A DNA stretch of 64,000 bases from Henricia sp. BOLD:AAB3569 (taxonomy: Eukaryota > Echinodermata > Asteroidea > Spinulosida > Echinasteridae): the NCBI GenBank assembly GCA_037783545.1, contig JBBELK010000485.1, forward strand, positions 372,001-436,000. The letters run 5' to 3'. The position numbers and the translations under genes were made by a program. Of this stretch, positions 45,301-56,041 are shown piece by piece (the stretch's first letter is position 1; each line of letters starts with the position of its first letter). The notes beneath the pieces were generated by a model. That model saw only the letters and a list, made by a program, of their open reading frames with translations. It was not told where the DNA came from and searched no databases.

Positions 45301-46932
45301 GGTGGAAAAGAGAAAACAGAAATATTGGAAAAAGCTTGCAGATGCCCTCCGTGCCAGTGGTGGCCCGCAACCAAGGGAATGGACAGAAATCAAGAAGAAA
45401 TGGCAAGAGCTGAAGTCGAATGCCAACAAGTATAACGTCCAAAGAACAGGTGGTACAGGTAAGATTCAATTAGGTGACTTCCAGCAGAAAACAAAGTTTT
45501 ATTAATTGCATCTGCAGACACTTGAACTTGGGAATTGACTGTTTATAAGGGTGATAGTATACAATGACTGCAGTGTCAAGTCTGTAACTGGACCGGTTGG
45601 TTAATAAACCGGGGCAACGTAGCTGCAAAATGGACTGGGAACAAGTCTAGTCGACGTCCAGTTACCGACTTGAGAAAGTTGTTTGTCACGTTGTACACAG
45701 GCTATGGAGTTTGCTACCAGAATTGAACGTAGACATCTGATTGGTCGAGATACGGGGATTTATTAATATTCATGTCACATTTAAAAAAAATTGTGTTACT
45801 GAATTAGATTGCCTCAAGCAGTTGACCTACTGTACCAGTATACCATTACTCAAGAATTTCAAAATAAGACATAATCAAACTAATAATTTGACCTTTCCCT
45901 TTGCCCAGGTTTTTGTTGAAAAATTCAAAAATCGTAGACAACAGTTCCCACAAAAGCTACGACTATGCTAAATCTTGAATAAAATGATATTCTTTTTTTA
46001 GGTGGTGGACCTCAGGCAGCCTACAATGACGGAAATTAAGGATGGGTTCGCTGGCATTGACAGTGAAGCAGGTGTTGCTTCCACTGACGAAGCGTTATCT
46101 CAGGTATTTTTTCAGACAATATGCAGTGAAAACAAAGTTAAGAACGGCTTTGAGTTAAACATTGTAAATTCCAATTATTCTCCCTAATAATAATATCTGA
46201 TTTAGTTTCAAGTTAAACAGGATTCAGCTAATCAATATTCACAAATAAATATCAGATTTTAGTCTATCCATCTCTGGTTTTGCAGAGATCATTTGAAATT
46301 ACGTGAAGTTGACTTTGTGAATTTAGTAGTGAAACACTTCTGTGAGAAGTAATTTTCACACTGATCACATTTATTCACTAACCTTTGAAGCTTGGTACAA
46401 GAGTTGATTTTTGATTACTTCAGATCAGAACACTCTAGTGAATCTAGTGTGTAAGTTTGAAGTTCATTGAGATTTGAAATTGTGTTGCAGTAAGGGGACC
46501 TTCCATAAAGTTAATATACACAAAATGGTGACTTTTTAGACGTCAATTATATATTTTAATGTTGGGTGTACGCATTGGCTCTAACCCCACTCCCCTTCGC
46601 AGGTACTTTATGGACGGCCCTTGAAGGATAGAAACAGTGCATCCATCCACAATGTTATAACTGTTTAAACCCATGTTTTTGTATAGGATGATCTGAGCCA
46701 AGAAGCATTGGTCCCCAATCCGACCATAAACACTGATGGGGATGGAGTGACACCTGCTTCACAAGCAACACTGCCCTGTGAACAATTAGCAGCGCAACAG
46801 GAACAACAATCCCGCCGTCCAATGGTCAACTCCGATGATTACAGCAACAGTCTCCTTGAGGTGGAAAGGCAAAAAGTTGCTGTTATGAAGGAACTACTTG
46901 AGGTTGGGAAAGAGCTCCTAAATGTCCTTTAA
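45301..46932 (+). pseudogene. Myb/SANT-like DNA-binding gene (Harbinger accessory type), several exons, first exon missing
   Basis: Exon a (45301-45457) follows a T-rich acceptor. It encodes WKKLADALRASGG, TEIKKKWQELKSNANKY, the second and third helices of a Myb/SANT-like domain, and ends at donor ACAG|GTAAGA. Exon b (about 46002-46104) follows TTTTTTTAG and encodes PTMTEIKDGFAGIDSEAG. In strict phase it hits a stop, so a 1-bp lesion or another splice site is involved. Exon c (46688-46932) encodes DDLSQEALVPN and ends in a Glu/Lys helical tail (LLEVERQKVAVMKELLEVGKELL). Such proteins partner the Harbinger transposase by binding DNA ends and helping nuclear entry. It faces the HARBI1-like gene in convergent orientation. 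Confidence 0.7.
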
Positions 46933-47185
46933 GAAAGGGCCTCATCTTCAGCCATGGAAATGTTTCACTCTATGTATTAAAGAGCTAGTATAACCCTTAA
47001 CGATAAATCCAGCATTTGCACCTTTTTCGATAGTCCACATATCCCTCCAGCCGACTTAATTACATTGTACACCGCTGTTTATTTCAAATCGTCCGTTTTA
47101 AGCGGATAAATTGCAAGCAAAAGTGCATTTTTCAAAAATGAAATTTTCGCGATTTCTGAAATGCCATTAGGTATTAATTATATAA
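46933..47185. other. 3' flank of the Myb/SANT-like gene
   Basis: Short AT-rich stretch with ATTAAA near 46977 as a possible polyadenylation signal. Nothing else seen. Confidence 0.4.
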
Positions 47186-47602
47186 GTCTGTTAATACTGG
47201 AGAGACTTTTTCACCAGGATCATAACTCTATGCAATGCCAGTCATCTTCTCTCAAAACAAAAGAAATATCTTAAGACAGATCTAAGAAGATAACTTAAGC
47301 AACAAATAGTGCAACAACATACCTTTCTGAAAACCCCGTGTACAAATTTCATATTTAACGTATGTAACATAGGACACATACTTTGTGACATTTGTTGGTG
47401 TCCTTGTTACATACGGTATATTGGAAATTTGCACACAGGGCTTTCAGAAAGGTATGTCGTGGCACTATTCATTTCATTTCTTTAGCTGAAGTTATCTCCT
47501 TAGATCTATCTTAAGATATTTCTTTTGTTTTGAGAGAAGATGAATGACATTGTACAGAGATATAATCCTGGAGGAAAAGTCTCTCCAGTATTGAAAACAG
47601 AC
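47186..47602. mobile_element. Large foldback MITE (arms ~200 bp)
   Basis: The left arm from GTCTGTTAATACTGGAGAGAC pairs with the right arm ending GTCTCTCCAGTATTGAAAACAGAC. Homology runs through CATCTTCTCTCAAAACAAAAG, ATATCTTAAGA and ACATACCTTTCTGAAA to a loop near 47385-47400. About 417 bp, non-coding. Confidence 0.88.
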
Positions 47603-48683
47603 GCATATGTGCATGACCCTGTGACGCAATCCTGAGAAACACGAGTAAACACGGTCGGCAGTTCCATACGTTTACACGCAAAGACTCAGAAAACTGTCTC
47701 TGTTGAATGGTGTTTTTTAAGAATTGTTCTCGTGCAAAAAGCCAGAGATGTGTCCAGTAGTTGTGTGGTTGTATGTTTTACCAGACACCATGAAAAAAAA
47801 AAGAGCAGAAAGATTTTCTTTGTTATAACCGAGAGAGAAAAATGAGTCTCTCGTTTTAACTTGTACCGGCTGATGTGCATACCGTGTTGTGCCAATTTCA
47901 AACACCATTCACACAGTACATGGAGCTAAATCCTTTTATAGCTCCATGGTTGTACACAGACTGCTTTGTATGCCGTTCGTTTCGTGACAAAACCACCGGT
48001 CGCAATACACCAGTATTTACTTCAAAACAAAAGAGCTTCATTGTGAGCCACAATTTCACCGTTTTTTTTCAGAAAAAAAGGTATACTAGTAGATTATTGT
48101 CCTTTACATCAAGTATTTTCAATGTTTGTATTATGAATTACAAAGACAAAACATGCATGATGAACATTCACTCCGTGTATTTTCCATTCAATACTGCACA
48201 GGCTGTTTTGTGTTCTTCCCAGGATGATGTCAAAACCCTGTTTATCAACAAACTAATTGACCTTAAGCATTTCAGAATTTGGGGTGATGAAGAGGGTCGG
48301 AACTGCATGCTTTGCATTTTAAACAAAAGGCTGTCGATTTTTGGTGGAAAACAAGTTGGTATGTAGACTCATAAACCTCCATGATAAACATGAAAACTTA
48401 ATAAACAATGTGGACAAGGGGGATACTAGCTGTTTAAAGGCGTTTGTTCAGATTTTGTTTTGGAAAATTAATTTCAATCTCACTTAATTATAACATGTAC
48501 ATGTATATAAAATATTCCCAAGATACTATCCGTGGTAAGATAACAAGAAATGTACAAGTGTTAAAGTTAAAATTTAAGAGTAATCTAATGCTTTGAATTG
48601 ACCTGTAAATAATAGGGAGTTTTAGACTATCATGTTGACTATATGTGGACTGCGACGTGATAATGTCATGTCCAGGCTTTGTG
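47603..48683. other. Unassigned, possibly internal Harbinger sequence
   Basis: AT-rich. A 163-codon ORF (47875-48366, +) has no recognisable domain or start context, and I do not call it a gene. This stretch would be the region between the two convergent Harbinger genes. Confidence 0.4.
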
Positions 48684-48687
48684 TATG

Positions 48688-50341
48688 TGTAGCCCAGAAA
48701 AATGGTCCGTTTACAAAATTTAACAGAAAAAAGAATTTAGTCTTGGGGATGCTCACTAATTAAAAGGCTGTACCAGGGATCTTTAGTGAAAAGGCGCGAG
48801 GAGATAATATTTAGGAGATACAGACAGGGATTTTGGTTGCGCACAAATTACAAAAAAATATATATTTATTTGTCACTTTAAAACGTAACACGCAGTCTTT
48901 AGGATTACACTTCAAAATCGGACAGAGTGTTAAAAAAATATTAAATGATATGATTTATGCAATGGAACTGGAAAACAAAATTAATTCGGAGCAGAGAAAA
49001 GAACTTTGGCTAAATGTAAAAAATAACAAAAAGTGAAATGTATCAAACCAAAAATCAACTTAAAAAAAACCAGAATCTAAATTTATGAAAACCAACACAG
49101 CATCAAAGCAGGTCACAGATAACAACAACAGCTTAAACAACCTGCAAAGATCAAAGAGAGGAAAAATGCAAAAATAAGTACTCTAATAATAATTGGATAC
49201 ACATGGCCGCAAAGTCAAGATAAAACACATCTGGCTATAAACAGTTGGGCCATTTAGCTGCAGTGAAACCACAACATACATTAATCCTCTGCTGAGCCAG
49301 CATGGCAAAACCACTAACTTTCTTGTGAATATATAATGAGCCATACCAATGTACAATGCCCTACAGCCCTTCAAGGTCACTCTGTGGGTCAAGGAATGCA
49401 GCTAGCCACCCAGGCTGACCATAGAGAGTTACAGGTCTCTCTGTGGCTTTCACAAGTACTAATAAACAAACCTACATGCATCTACAACAGCACAGGTACC
49501 ACATTATGTTACCCACATACTCAGTGGACTAGGCAAAGTCTAGGGCCTCATCAACTGGCATGTGGTTAACATCAGGAGTACATGTACTACACTTACAATC
49601 TACATGTATCTTTAAACACTACACTTAAATTTACCAAAGGATATATATGTACACTAGTTTAAGCAATAGGCCAAACCAGTTTTCAAATCTAATTTGTTCA
49701 AGCATCTAAGAATCCAGAGTAACCGAATCATCAAAAAATACATGTAACTTCTGAACCTCTAAATCACTGGACTCGTAAACATGTTCATAAAAATCAAAGA
49801 TGATTAAATGGCAAGATAAATGTAAATGAGCACGTCTACTCCACTACATTCAATCACTACAAGCAAAATCAACTTCAAATGTTTCAATAACAAACAAAAA
49901 TATTTTCTTTCTCAAGGAAAACTAACAAAAGTCAATCAAAGTAGTCAAAAAGTCTCTAAAATGTACCAATTTAGTTCCTTAATTATAAAGACAAAAGAAA
50001 TCAAACTTTAACTCACCGAACCAAGCGACAGACCTAACTTTCAGGGCAGGAATTTAGCGAAAATGAAGAGTCAAGCTGAGGTAAGTGTGTACTCTTCTCT
50101 GCCAGTCTGCATACTGAAGCTGGGACCACATGGTCTGACCACAAGGTCCTTTGTCCTAGGCAGGGACTGTTTATCTAGCACAGGGGTGCCACTACATATT
50201 TCCCTGTCAATACCAGACTTACTGCATGGACCAGACACATGAGTCACAGATCAAATAAAACACTAGAACCAAATATACACGGGGGTGGAACTACTAGATA
50301 AAAAACCCAAAATAATTTAAGTCATAAGTGCCCCTGTTACA
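48688..50341 (-). repeat. 3' LTR (sense is minus strand)
   Basis: 1654 bp, plus-strand TGTAGCCC to CCCCTGTTACA. On the minus strand it is preceded by the purine-rich tract TGAGGTGGCGAGAG, the polypurine tract. The short ORFs inside are duplicated in the other LTR and are not genes. Confidence 0.95.
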
Positions 50342-50453
50342 CTCTCGCCACCTCAAATCATTGCTATCCCTAGCAATGGTGTAAAAATAATATCGAATCT
50401 TTAAAACAAAATAAGCGTGTCACTAATATAGCTATACATATAGTTAGGAATTT

Positions 50454-53400
50454 TTACTGCCAGTCTCCAAATCGTCTTGGTGGGCGTACTTGTCTCCTTG
50501 GACGTTGGTGGGCCACCACCGGTGAACTCCTTCCAGAGTTTGGCGAGCTGTTGGTGGATGCTTGTGACTCGTCATCTGAGCTGTCGCTGGAAAGCTCCGA
50601 CATCCCAGAGGCCATGGGGCTGTCACCCGAAAGCGCTGTCCAGGGCTCTGGATTACGAAATTCTTCAGGTGATAGAGAATGAAGTTGAGGCACTTCACTG
50701 GTCTCTTGGAACTTCAGCGGGGGTGGAGGAAAGTACGGCTGCAGGTCAACATCAGCATCTTCAGACTGCGGTGCTGGCGGAAGTAGATCAGCTAGTGACA
50801 TGTCGTCAACGTCAAATGGGCAGATAGTCAGTAGATTCCGATGTAAGGTCCTCGTCTTTGCGGAGCTACACTGCTGCACGACATACACAGGTAGGTCACC
50901 CAGCTTCCGTAAAACAGTGTAGGGTATCTCTTCCCACTTGTTCCTGAGCTTGCCCTTACCTCGTGCTGACTTGTTGGCGACAAGGACGTGATCGCCAGGC
51001 TGTAGCGTGTCTTCCTGTACCTTCTGGTTGTATGTGGAACTCTGTTTCTGCTGGGCCTTCTGTGTAGCATTCTGGACATTTTCTCTTGCAACGTGAAGAT
51101 GTTTCTCCAATTGTTGGACGTAGGATGACTGGGGGCGGACTCCTCCCTTCTGTTGCCTGTGTGGGGTTATTGCGTCTACTGGTAGCCTCGGCTCCCTCAT
51201 AAACATCAAATAGAAAGGGGGATAGCCTGTCGTCTCATGTTGTGAGCTGTTGTATGCGTACGTCATCGTTTGCAGGTACATCGCCCAGTTGATCTTTTGA
51301 TGAGGCTCGAGGGTCCCCAACATGGACAAAAGAGTACGGTTGAATCTCTCCGTTATCCCGTTCCCCTGCGGATGGTAAGGCGTCGTCTTGCTTTTCTGGA
51401 TACCAAGGAGACGGCACAGTTCCTGTATCACGGCCGATTCAAAACACCTTCCCTGGTCAGAGTGGATGCGCTCTGGAATGCCATAATTTCTGCAGAACTT
51501 CTCCCACAGAACACGAGCTACGGTTGTTGCTGTTTCATCCCTTGTTGCATACGCTTGAGCATACCTTGTGTAATGGTCCGTTACTACCAAGACATGCTCA
51601 AACCCACCTTTTGACCTCTCGAGTGACAGAAAATCCAAACATACTAGCTCCAACGGTCGGGTTGTCTGTATACTGTGGAGTTTGGCATGCCTTCGTGTGT
51701 CTGGAAGCTTTCTCAAAGCACATCGTTTACACTTGCTGATGTACGCTTTTGTCTCGGAGTAAAGGCCTGGCCAGAAGTATCGGTCCTGTACTAGATGTGC
51801 CGTCTTCTCGAAACCCAGGTGACCCATTTCATCATGAAGGTGTCTCAAAACCTGATGTCTCTGCGTTCTGCGCAAAACAGGGAGCAACTTCTCACCTTGG
51901 TCCGTCTTCCGACTGTATAGCAACAAGCCGTCCTTCACGCAGAGGTGATCCCAGTACCGCAGCATCCGACGAGTTTCTCCCGATTCTGCTTTCATTCGTC
52001 GTCTGCTTGGCCGAGTTTGTCCAGTCCGCTTGAAGGTATTCACCCGGCTGATAGCTAAGTCGTCGTGTTGTGCTGATGCTATGTCAAGGCTTGGCTCGAT
52101 CGGCGTCCCCACAGGTGTCACTCCTTCCTGGCCATCACTTGTGGGCCCTCCGGGCACTTCAAGAGACTCCGCTGGGTCATCCTGTGCGGTAGTGGAGGGT
52201 TCACCATTCTGAGCCACTTTGTCCTTTTCTTGGGACACTGTCTGCTGAGCCACCTGCGACTGTGCTGTTACCTCGGCCCTTGCCTCTTCGGTTGTGTTCA
52301 GGATCTGCAATACCCTTTCCCTTGGAATCCTCGAAAGAGCGTCAGCATTAGTATTGAGTCGTCCTGGCTTATACAAAATGTCGAGGTGGTACTGTGCAAG
52401 GTCACTCACCCAACGATGACTGTGTGCATCCAATTTGGCTTTCTTTAGGACATACGTCAGTGGATTGTTGTCTGTTACTGCAGTCACTTCGTTGCCGTAC
52501 AGGTAGTCCTTGAATTTAGTGGTTACCGCCCAGTGGAGAGCCTTGAACTCCAGTTTGTGAACTGGATAGTTCACCTCCGCAGAAGAAAGAGTGCGACTCG
52601 CATACCCAAGGACTCGTTCTTTCCCATCTTGCACCTGGGCCAAGACAGCTCCCAAGCCGTCACTGGAGGCATCGGTCTGAAGTATAAATGGCAGACTATA
52701 GTCGGCATACCCAAGGATAGGTGCAGAGGTCAGGTTTGACTTCAAAGTGTCGAACGCTGCTTGACAATCTGTCGTCCAGGTAAAAGGTGGATCCTTGCTG
52801 CCGCGCTTTCCACCTGTCAGTGCGAACAGTGGAGCAGCTATTTTGGCATACTGGTGGATAAACCTGCGGTAGTATCCCGTTATTCCAAGGAAGCTTCTTA
52901 CATCTCGCTTGCTTTTGGGCACAGGCCAACTTTCCACTGCAGATACCTTTTCTGGATTAGTCGATATCCCCTCAGCAGACACCACATGGCCCAGGTAGTG
53001 CACTTCTGTCTTGAACAGCTGGCATTTCGAGGGCTTTAGTTTTAGACCGTGTTCTCGTAGGCGAGTGAAGACTTTTCCCAGGCGCTCAATATGTTCCTCT
53101 ACTGTGCTACTGAAGACAATTATGTCATCGAGGTAGATAAGAAGGCTGTCAAACGTCATGTCGCTAAAAACGGTTGACATCAATCTCTGAAAGGTGGCTG
53201 GGGCGTTGACCAGACCAAAAGGCATCCGCGTAAATTCGTAGAGTCCCATAGGGGAGGTGAATGTCGTCTTTTGCTGGTCCTTGGATGCCATTCTCACCTG
53301 GTGATAGCCTGATGTGAGGTCTAGACAAGAAAAGTACTTTGCCTTCCCCAGAGCATCAAGAGCCTCGTCGATCCTTGGGAGGGGGAACGCATCGCGGACT

Positions 53401-54788
53401 GTCCTCGCATTCAGCTTCCGGTAGTCGACGCACAAGCGTATCGTCCCATCCTTCTTCTCGACAATCACAATCGGTGAAGCAAATGGACTCTGGCTCGGTT
53501 TGATTATCCCCGCCTGCTTCAGCTCTTCAATATGGTTCCTTACTGACTGGTACTGGGAAGGGGGAATTCTTCGGTAAGGAAGCCTAAATGGGGTCGGATC
53601 ACTGAGGGGAATCTCGTGTTCTATTGTGTTGGTCGAACCCACATCAAGGTGACCTTTGGAGAAGATATCTTCATTCTGGGATAGGAGGTGGTTCACAGCC
53701 TTTCTCTGTGACGCAGTCAGGTCTACCCCTTCCAGGTCAACCTCTGGTATGTCGGACGTACCTAAGTGGACTGCGGCCTGCTCCATGGTGATGACATCTC
53801 CTCCGTTTTGCACGTCGAGAGGGCCAACTACCGTGATGCACGACAGGGTAGCAATTCTGGAGTTTCGTCTTAGGGTCACTGGACGATCTGACATGTTACA
53901 CAAGTGAACAGGTATTTTCCGCCCTTGTACTTGTACCAGTGTTCGACCAACAGCTAATCTCTTTGTGGGGTCGCTGTCGACCATGGCTGTAATGCCTCTG
54001 GAATGAGCTGCCTTTGGTAACCATGCTGTCACTGCTACCTCTTTCCCAGGGGGAATATCCAACGGGCGCCTTCCTGCATAGCGACAAAACCCAATGTCAC
54101 CATTTTCCTTCGCAATGTCGGCCCCATCCTCATTTACGAATTGAAACGCCTGGAACCAATGTGGGGACAGCTTCTCCGTCTTGGCCATAAATTTCTGGCC
54201 GTGGGAACGTCTCATTTCGTCTCGTCCTGCACGAATGACATTCGTGCCTATAAGGACTGGTGTGTCTCGACGAAATGGTGTCTCCGGGACCACAAAGACG
54301 GGAACTCGCTGAATATTCTTTTCCAGGACGTTGAGATTTACTGTGATGACACCCAAGTGTGGAACGGCCTGTCCTCCAGCTCCAGATATGCATACCTCAG
54401 AGGGACGGGGTGGCTGCTTCCTAAGATCAGGATGCTGCTGGACAAATTTATCGGTCACTGTTGTCACCTGAGAGCCCGTATCTAGTAGCGCGTAACACCG
54501 CACTCCAGAGAGTCCAATCTCAGCTCTGTTGACTGGACCAGCTTCAGGTAACTCTGTTGTCCTTTCTGCATCCTCACGCGGCAAGGTTTCATGTACTTGG
54601 GGGTCATCCGCTCTTCGTATTGTGGATGGGCATTTCCTACTAGAACCCGCTGATAGCCCTACATCTGCAGGTTCTGCCCGTTTAACGGATTTGAAGGAGT
54701 GGGTTGTGTCGACATTAGGTGATTCTGTACCTCTCGCTGTTGGGGGCAATTCCTGGCCATGTGTCGTCGATCTCCACAGTTGAAACAA
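50454..54788 (-). CDS. Ty3/gypsy Pol polyprotein, intact
   Basis: 1444 codons open without a stop, in the -1 frame relative to gag and overlapping its end by 130 bp, so it is probably made by -1 frameshifting. Order: aspartic protease (ALLDTGSQVTTV, about residues 100-115), RT (about 440-620, LCVDYRKLN, catalytic YLDDIIVFS), RNase H (FILQTDASSDGLGAVL), then an H2C2 integrase zinc module (HDEMGHLGFEKTAH ... CKRCALRK). The integrase core has LVCLDFLSLE, HSDQGRCFES and a Glu in GITERFNRT. The C-terminal region after about residue 1250 holds a GPY/F-like basic segment and a Ser/Pro-rich acidic tail with no clear chromodomain. All catalytic residues that I can see are present. Confidence 0.95.
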   Translation of the reverse strand: MFQLWRSTTHGQELPPTARGTESPNVDTTHSFKSVKRAEPADVGLSAGSSRKCPSTIRRADDPQVHETLPREDAERTTELPEAGPVNRAEIGLSGVRCYALLDTGSQVTTVTDKFVQQHPDLRKQPPRPSEVCISGAGGQAVPHLGVITVNLNVLEKNIQRVPVFVVPETPFRRDTPVLIGTNVIRAGRDEMRRSHGQKFMAKTEKLSPHWFQAFQFVNEDGADIAKENGDIGFCRYAGRRPLDIPPGKEVAVTAWLPKAAHSRGITAMVDSDPTKRLAVGRTLVQVQGRKIPVHLCNMSDRPVTLRRNSRIATLSCITVVGPLDVQNGGDVITMEQAAVHLGTSDIPEVDLEGVDLTASQRKAVNHLLSQNEDIFSKGHLDVGSTNTIEHEIPLSDPTPFRLPYRRIPPSQYQSVRNHIEELKQAGIIKPSQSPFASPIVIVEKKDGTIRLCVDYRKLNARTVRDAFPLPRIDEALDALGKAKYFSCLDLTSGYHQVRMASKDQQKTTFTSPMGLYEFTRMPFGLVNAPATFQRLMSTVFSDMTFDSLLIYLDDIIVFSSTVEEHIERLGKVFTRLREHGLKLKPSKCQLFKTEVHYLGHVVSAEGISTNPEKVSAVESWPVPKSKRDVRSFLGITGYYRRFIHQYAKIAAPLFALTGGKRGSKDPPFTWTTDCQAAFDTLKSNLTSAPILGYADYSLPFILQTDASSDGLGAVLAQVQDGKERVLGYASRTLSSAEVNYPVHKLEFKALHWAVTTKFKDYLYGNEVTAVTDNNPLTYVLKKAKLDAHSHRWVSDLAQYHLDILYKPGRLNTNADALSRIPRERVLQILNTTEEARAEVTAQSQVAQQTVSQEKDKVAQNGEPSTTAQDDPAESLEVPGGPTSDGQEGVTPVGTPIEPSLDIASAQHDDLAISRVNTFKRTGQTRPSRRRMKAESGETRRMLRYWDHLCVKDGLLLYSRKTDQGEKLLPVLRRTQRHQVLRHLHDEMGHLGFEKTAHLVQDRYFWPGLYSETKAYISKCKRCALRKLPDTRRHAKLHSIQTTRPLELVCLDFLSLERSKGGFEHVLVVTDHYTRYAQAYATRDETATTVARVLWEKFCRNYGIPERIHSDQGRCFESAVIQELCRLLGIQKSKTTPYHPQGNGITERFNRTLLSMLGTLEPHQKINWAMYLQTMTYAYNSSQHETTGYPPFYLMFMREPRLPVDAITPHRQQKGGVRPQSSYVQQLEKHLHVARENVQNATQKAQQKQSSTYNQKVQEDTLQPGDHVLVANKSARGKGKLRNKWEEIPYTVLRKLGDLPVYVVQQCSSAKTRTLHRNLLTICPFDVDDMSLADLLPPAPQSEDADVDLQPYFPPPPLKFQETSEVPQLHSLSPEEFRNPEPWTALSGDSPMASGMSELSSDSSDDESQASTNSSPNSGRSSPVVAHQRPRRQVRPPRRFGDWQ

Positions 54789-55891
54789 CCCGTGTACTGT
54801 GGCTTTCCAGGTTGAGGCTGACGCATCGGTTGGGGTCGCGGTTGAAACACGACACCCTCCAGTCGTGCAAGGCGCTCCCCATGCTGGTGTTGTTCATGGA
54901 GAACTCGCTCAAGGGTCTCCATCTGGCCACGGTGCATCGCCTTCATTTCCTCCATTTGCTTGGCCATAAGATCTTTAATTGTGGTGGTTTCATTTTGCTG
55001 CGGGGGAGAGGTTTTCTTTTCTCCTGTTCCTGGCTGAGGGGGTGCACTGGCAGTCTGGCTCATTGCGTACAAGGGGCTCTTTCTCTGGACGTCTTGAGAT
55101 TGTCTTTCCTCTCCTTCAATAATGTGGAGTTCCTTCCTGAGGTCCTTGTAGGTCATGAACCGTGGCTGCATTGGCGCCAACCTCCTCTTGTAGTGCAAGT
55201 CTCGGAGACCGTACATAAACTGGGTTGTAAGCATGTGGTCTCTCCGTTCATCTGTGGCAAGACCACAGCGCCGTCTTGCTTCTTCGACCTCACGTAGAGT
55301 GGCTTCCAGACTTATTGCATACTCGGTTGGGGACTCTGTCGATCGTTGCGTGCGGGCATAAAACTTGGCCTCAGGGGACAGGCCACACTTCTCCTCCCCA
55401 TATTCCTCTAGCAGCTCTGTGAAGGCAGCATCAGCATTCAGGCTGCCTGTTGCGCGACTCTCTAAGTTCAGCAACACATCTCGTGCCCTTCCACCGGTAT
55501 AGCGTACGACCTCGTGAAATTGTAGAGGCCCTGGCGTCTCCTTTGCGTTCAGCAAGTATTTCATGTCTCTAATCCAGTCCTGGATGCGTGGACCGTTACG
55601 CTCCCTCCCTGTAAACATTGACACAGTATTCGCTTGATGGGTGGCAAACATCCTGGGGTTGGTCGGATGTTGTTGTGGTGGTGGGTGCTTTGAGGCATTG
55701 ACTGGGTCAAAACCCGCTAGGTTTAGAGGAGACGACTCCATGGGCAGACAGGGTGGGACTGGATGATGTTGTTGGTGATGGAAATGGGGCGATTGACCGA
55801 TCCCAGGTGTACTGGTGTATGTCTGAGGTGTCAGTTGCGGAGGGACACCAGCCATAGTGTTGAAATGAAGCTGGTTCGGTGTCTGCGCCAT
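54659..55891 (-). CDS. Ty3/gypsy Gag, intact
   Basis: I chose the ATG at 55891 (MAQTPNQLHF), 10 codons inside the open frame, giving 410 residues. A Pro/His/Gln-rich N terminus (about residues 1-85) is followed by the gag core (TGRERNGPRIQDWIRDMKYLL ... FMYGLRDLHYK). A Gln/Met helical segment then leads to one CCHC knuckle, CFNCGDRRHMARNC, near residue 385. Structural protein of the particle that also binds element RNA. No lesion seen. Confidence 0.93.
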   Translation of the reverse strand: MAQTPNQLHFNTMAGVPPQLTPQTYTSTPGIGQSPHFHHQQHHPVPPCLPMESSPLNLAGFDPVNASKHPPPQQHPTNPRMFATHQANTVSMFTGRERNGPRIQDWIRDMKYLLNAKETPGPLQFHEVVRYTGGRARDVLLNLESRATGSLNADAAFTELLEEYGEEKCGLSPEAKFYARTQRSTESPTEYAISLEATLREVEEARRRCGLATDERRDHMLTTQFMYGLRDLHYKRRLAPMQPRFMTYKDLRKELHIIEGEERQSQDVQRKSPLYAMSQTASAPPQPGTGEKKTSPPQQNETTTIKDLMAKQMEEMKAMHRGQMETLERVLHEQHQHGERLARLEGVVFQPRPQPMRQPQPGKPQYTGCFNCGDRRHMARNCPQQREVQNHLMSTQPTPSNPLNGQNLQM

Positions 55892-55921
55892 TGTCGTCCA
55901 GCCGTTTCCTACTAATAACAC

Positions 55922-56041
55922 TGTGTTGGTTTTCCTAATTAAGTCCTATCCTTATTTCCAAAATAAAACTCCTAGCTAAGTTATTTTTTTTTTTTTTTAA
56001 AACAGACTCCACTACCCGGATCTTCCACCAAAAGTAAAAAA
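55922..56041 (-). promoter_or_regulatory. Leader with candidate primer-binding site
   Basis: Next to the 5' LTR on the minus strand comes TTTTTTACTTT then TGGTGGAAGATCCGGG. A TGG-start sequence about a dozen bases after the LTR fits a tRNA primer-binding site; I cannot assign the tRNA. A T-run on the plus strand is at 55982-55998. Confidence 0.5.

Noticed and set aside
47875..48366. 163-codon plus-strand ORF
   Set aside because: No family signal or supported start; likely chance ORF in AT-rich sequence.
48833..50011. Short ORFs duplicated at 56187-57365
   Set aside because: They lie in the two LTRs of the gypsy element and are identical or nearly so for that reason only.
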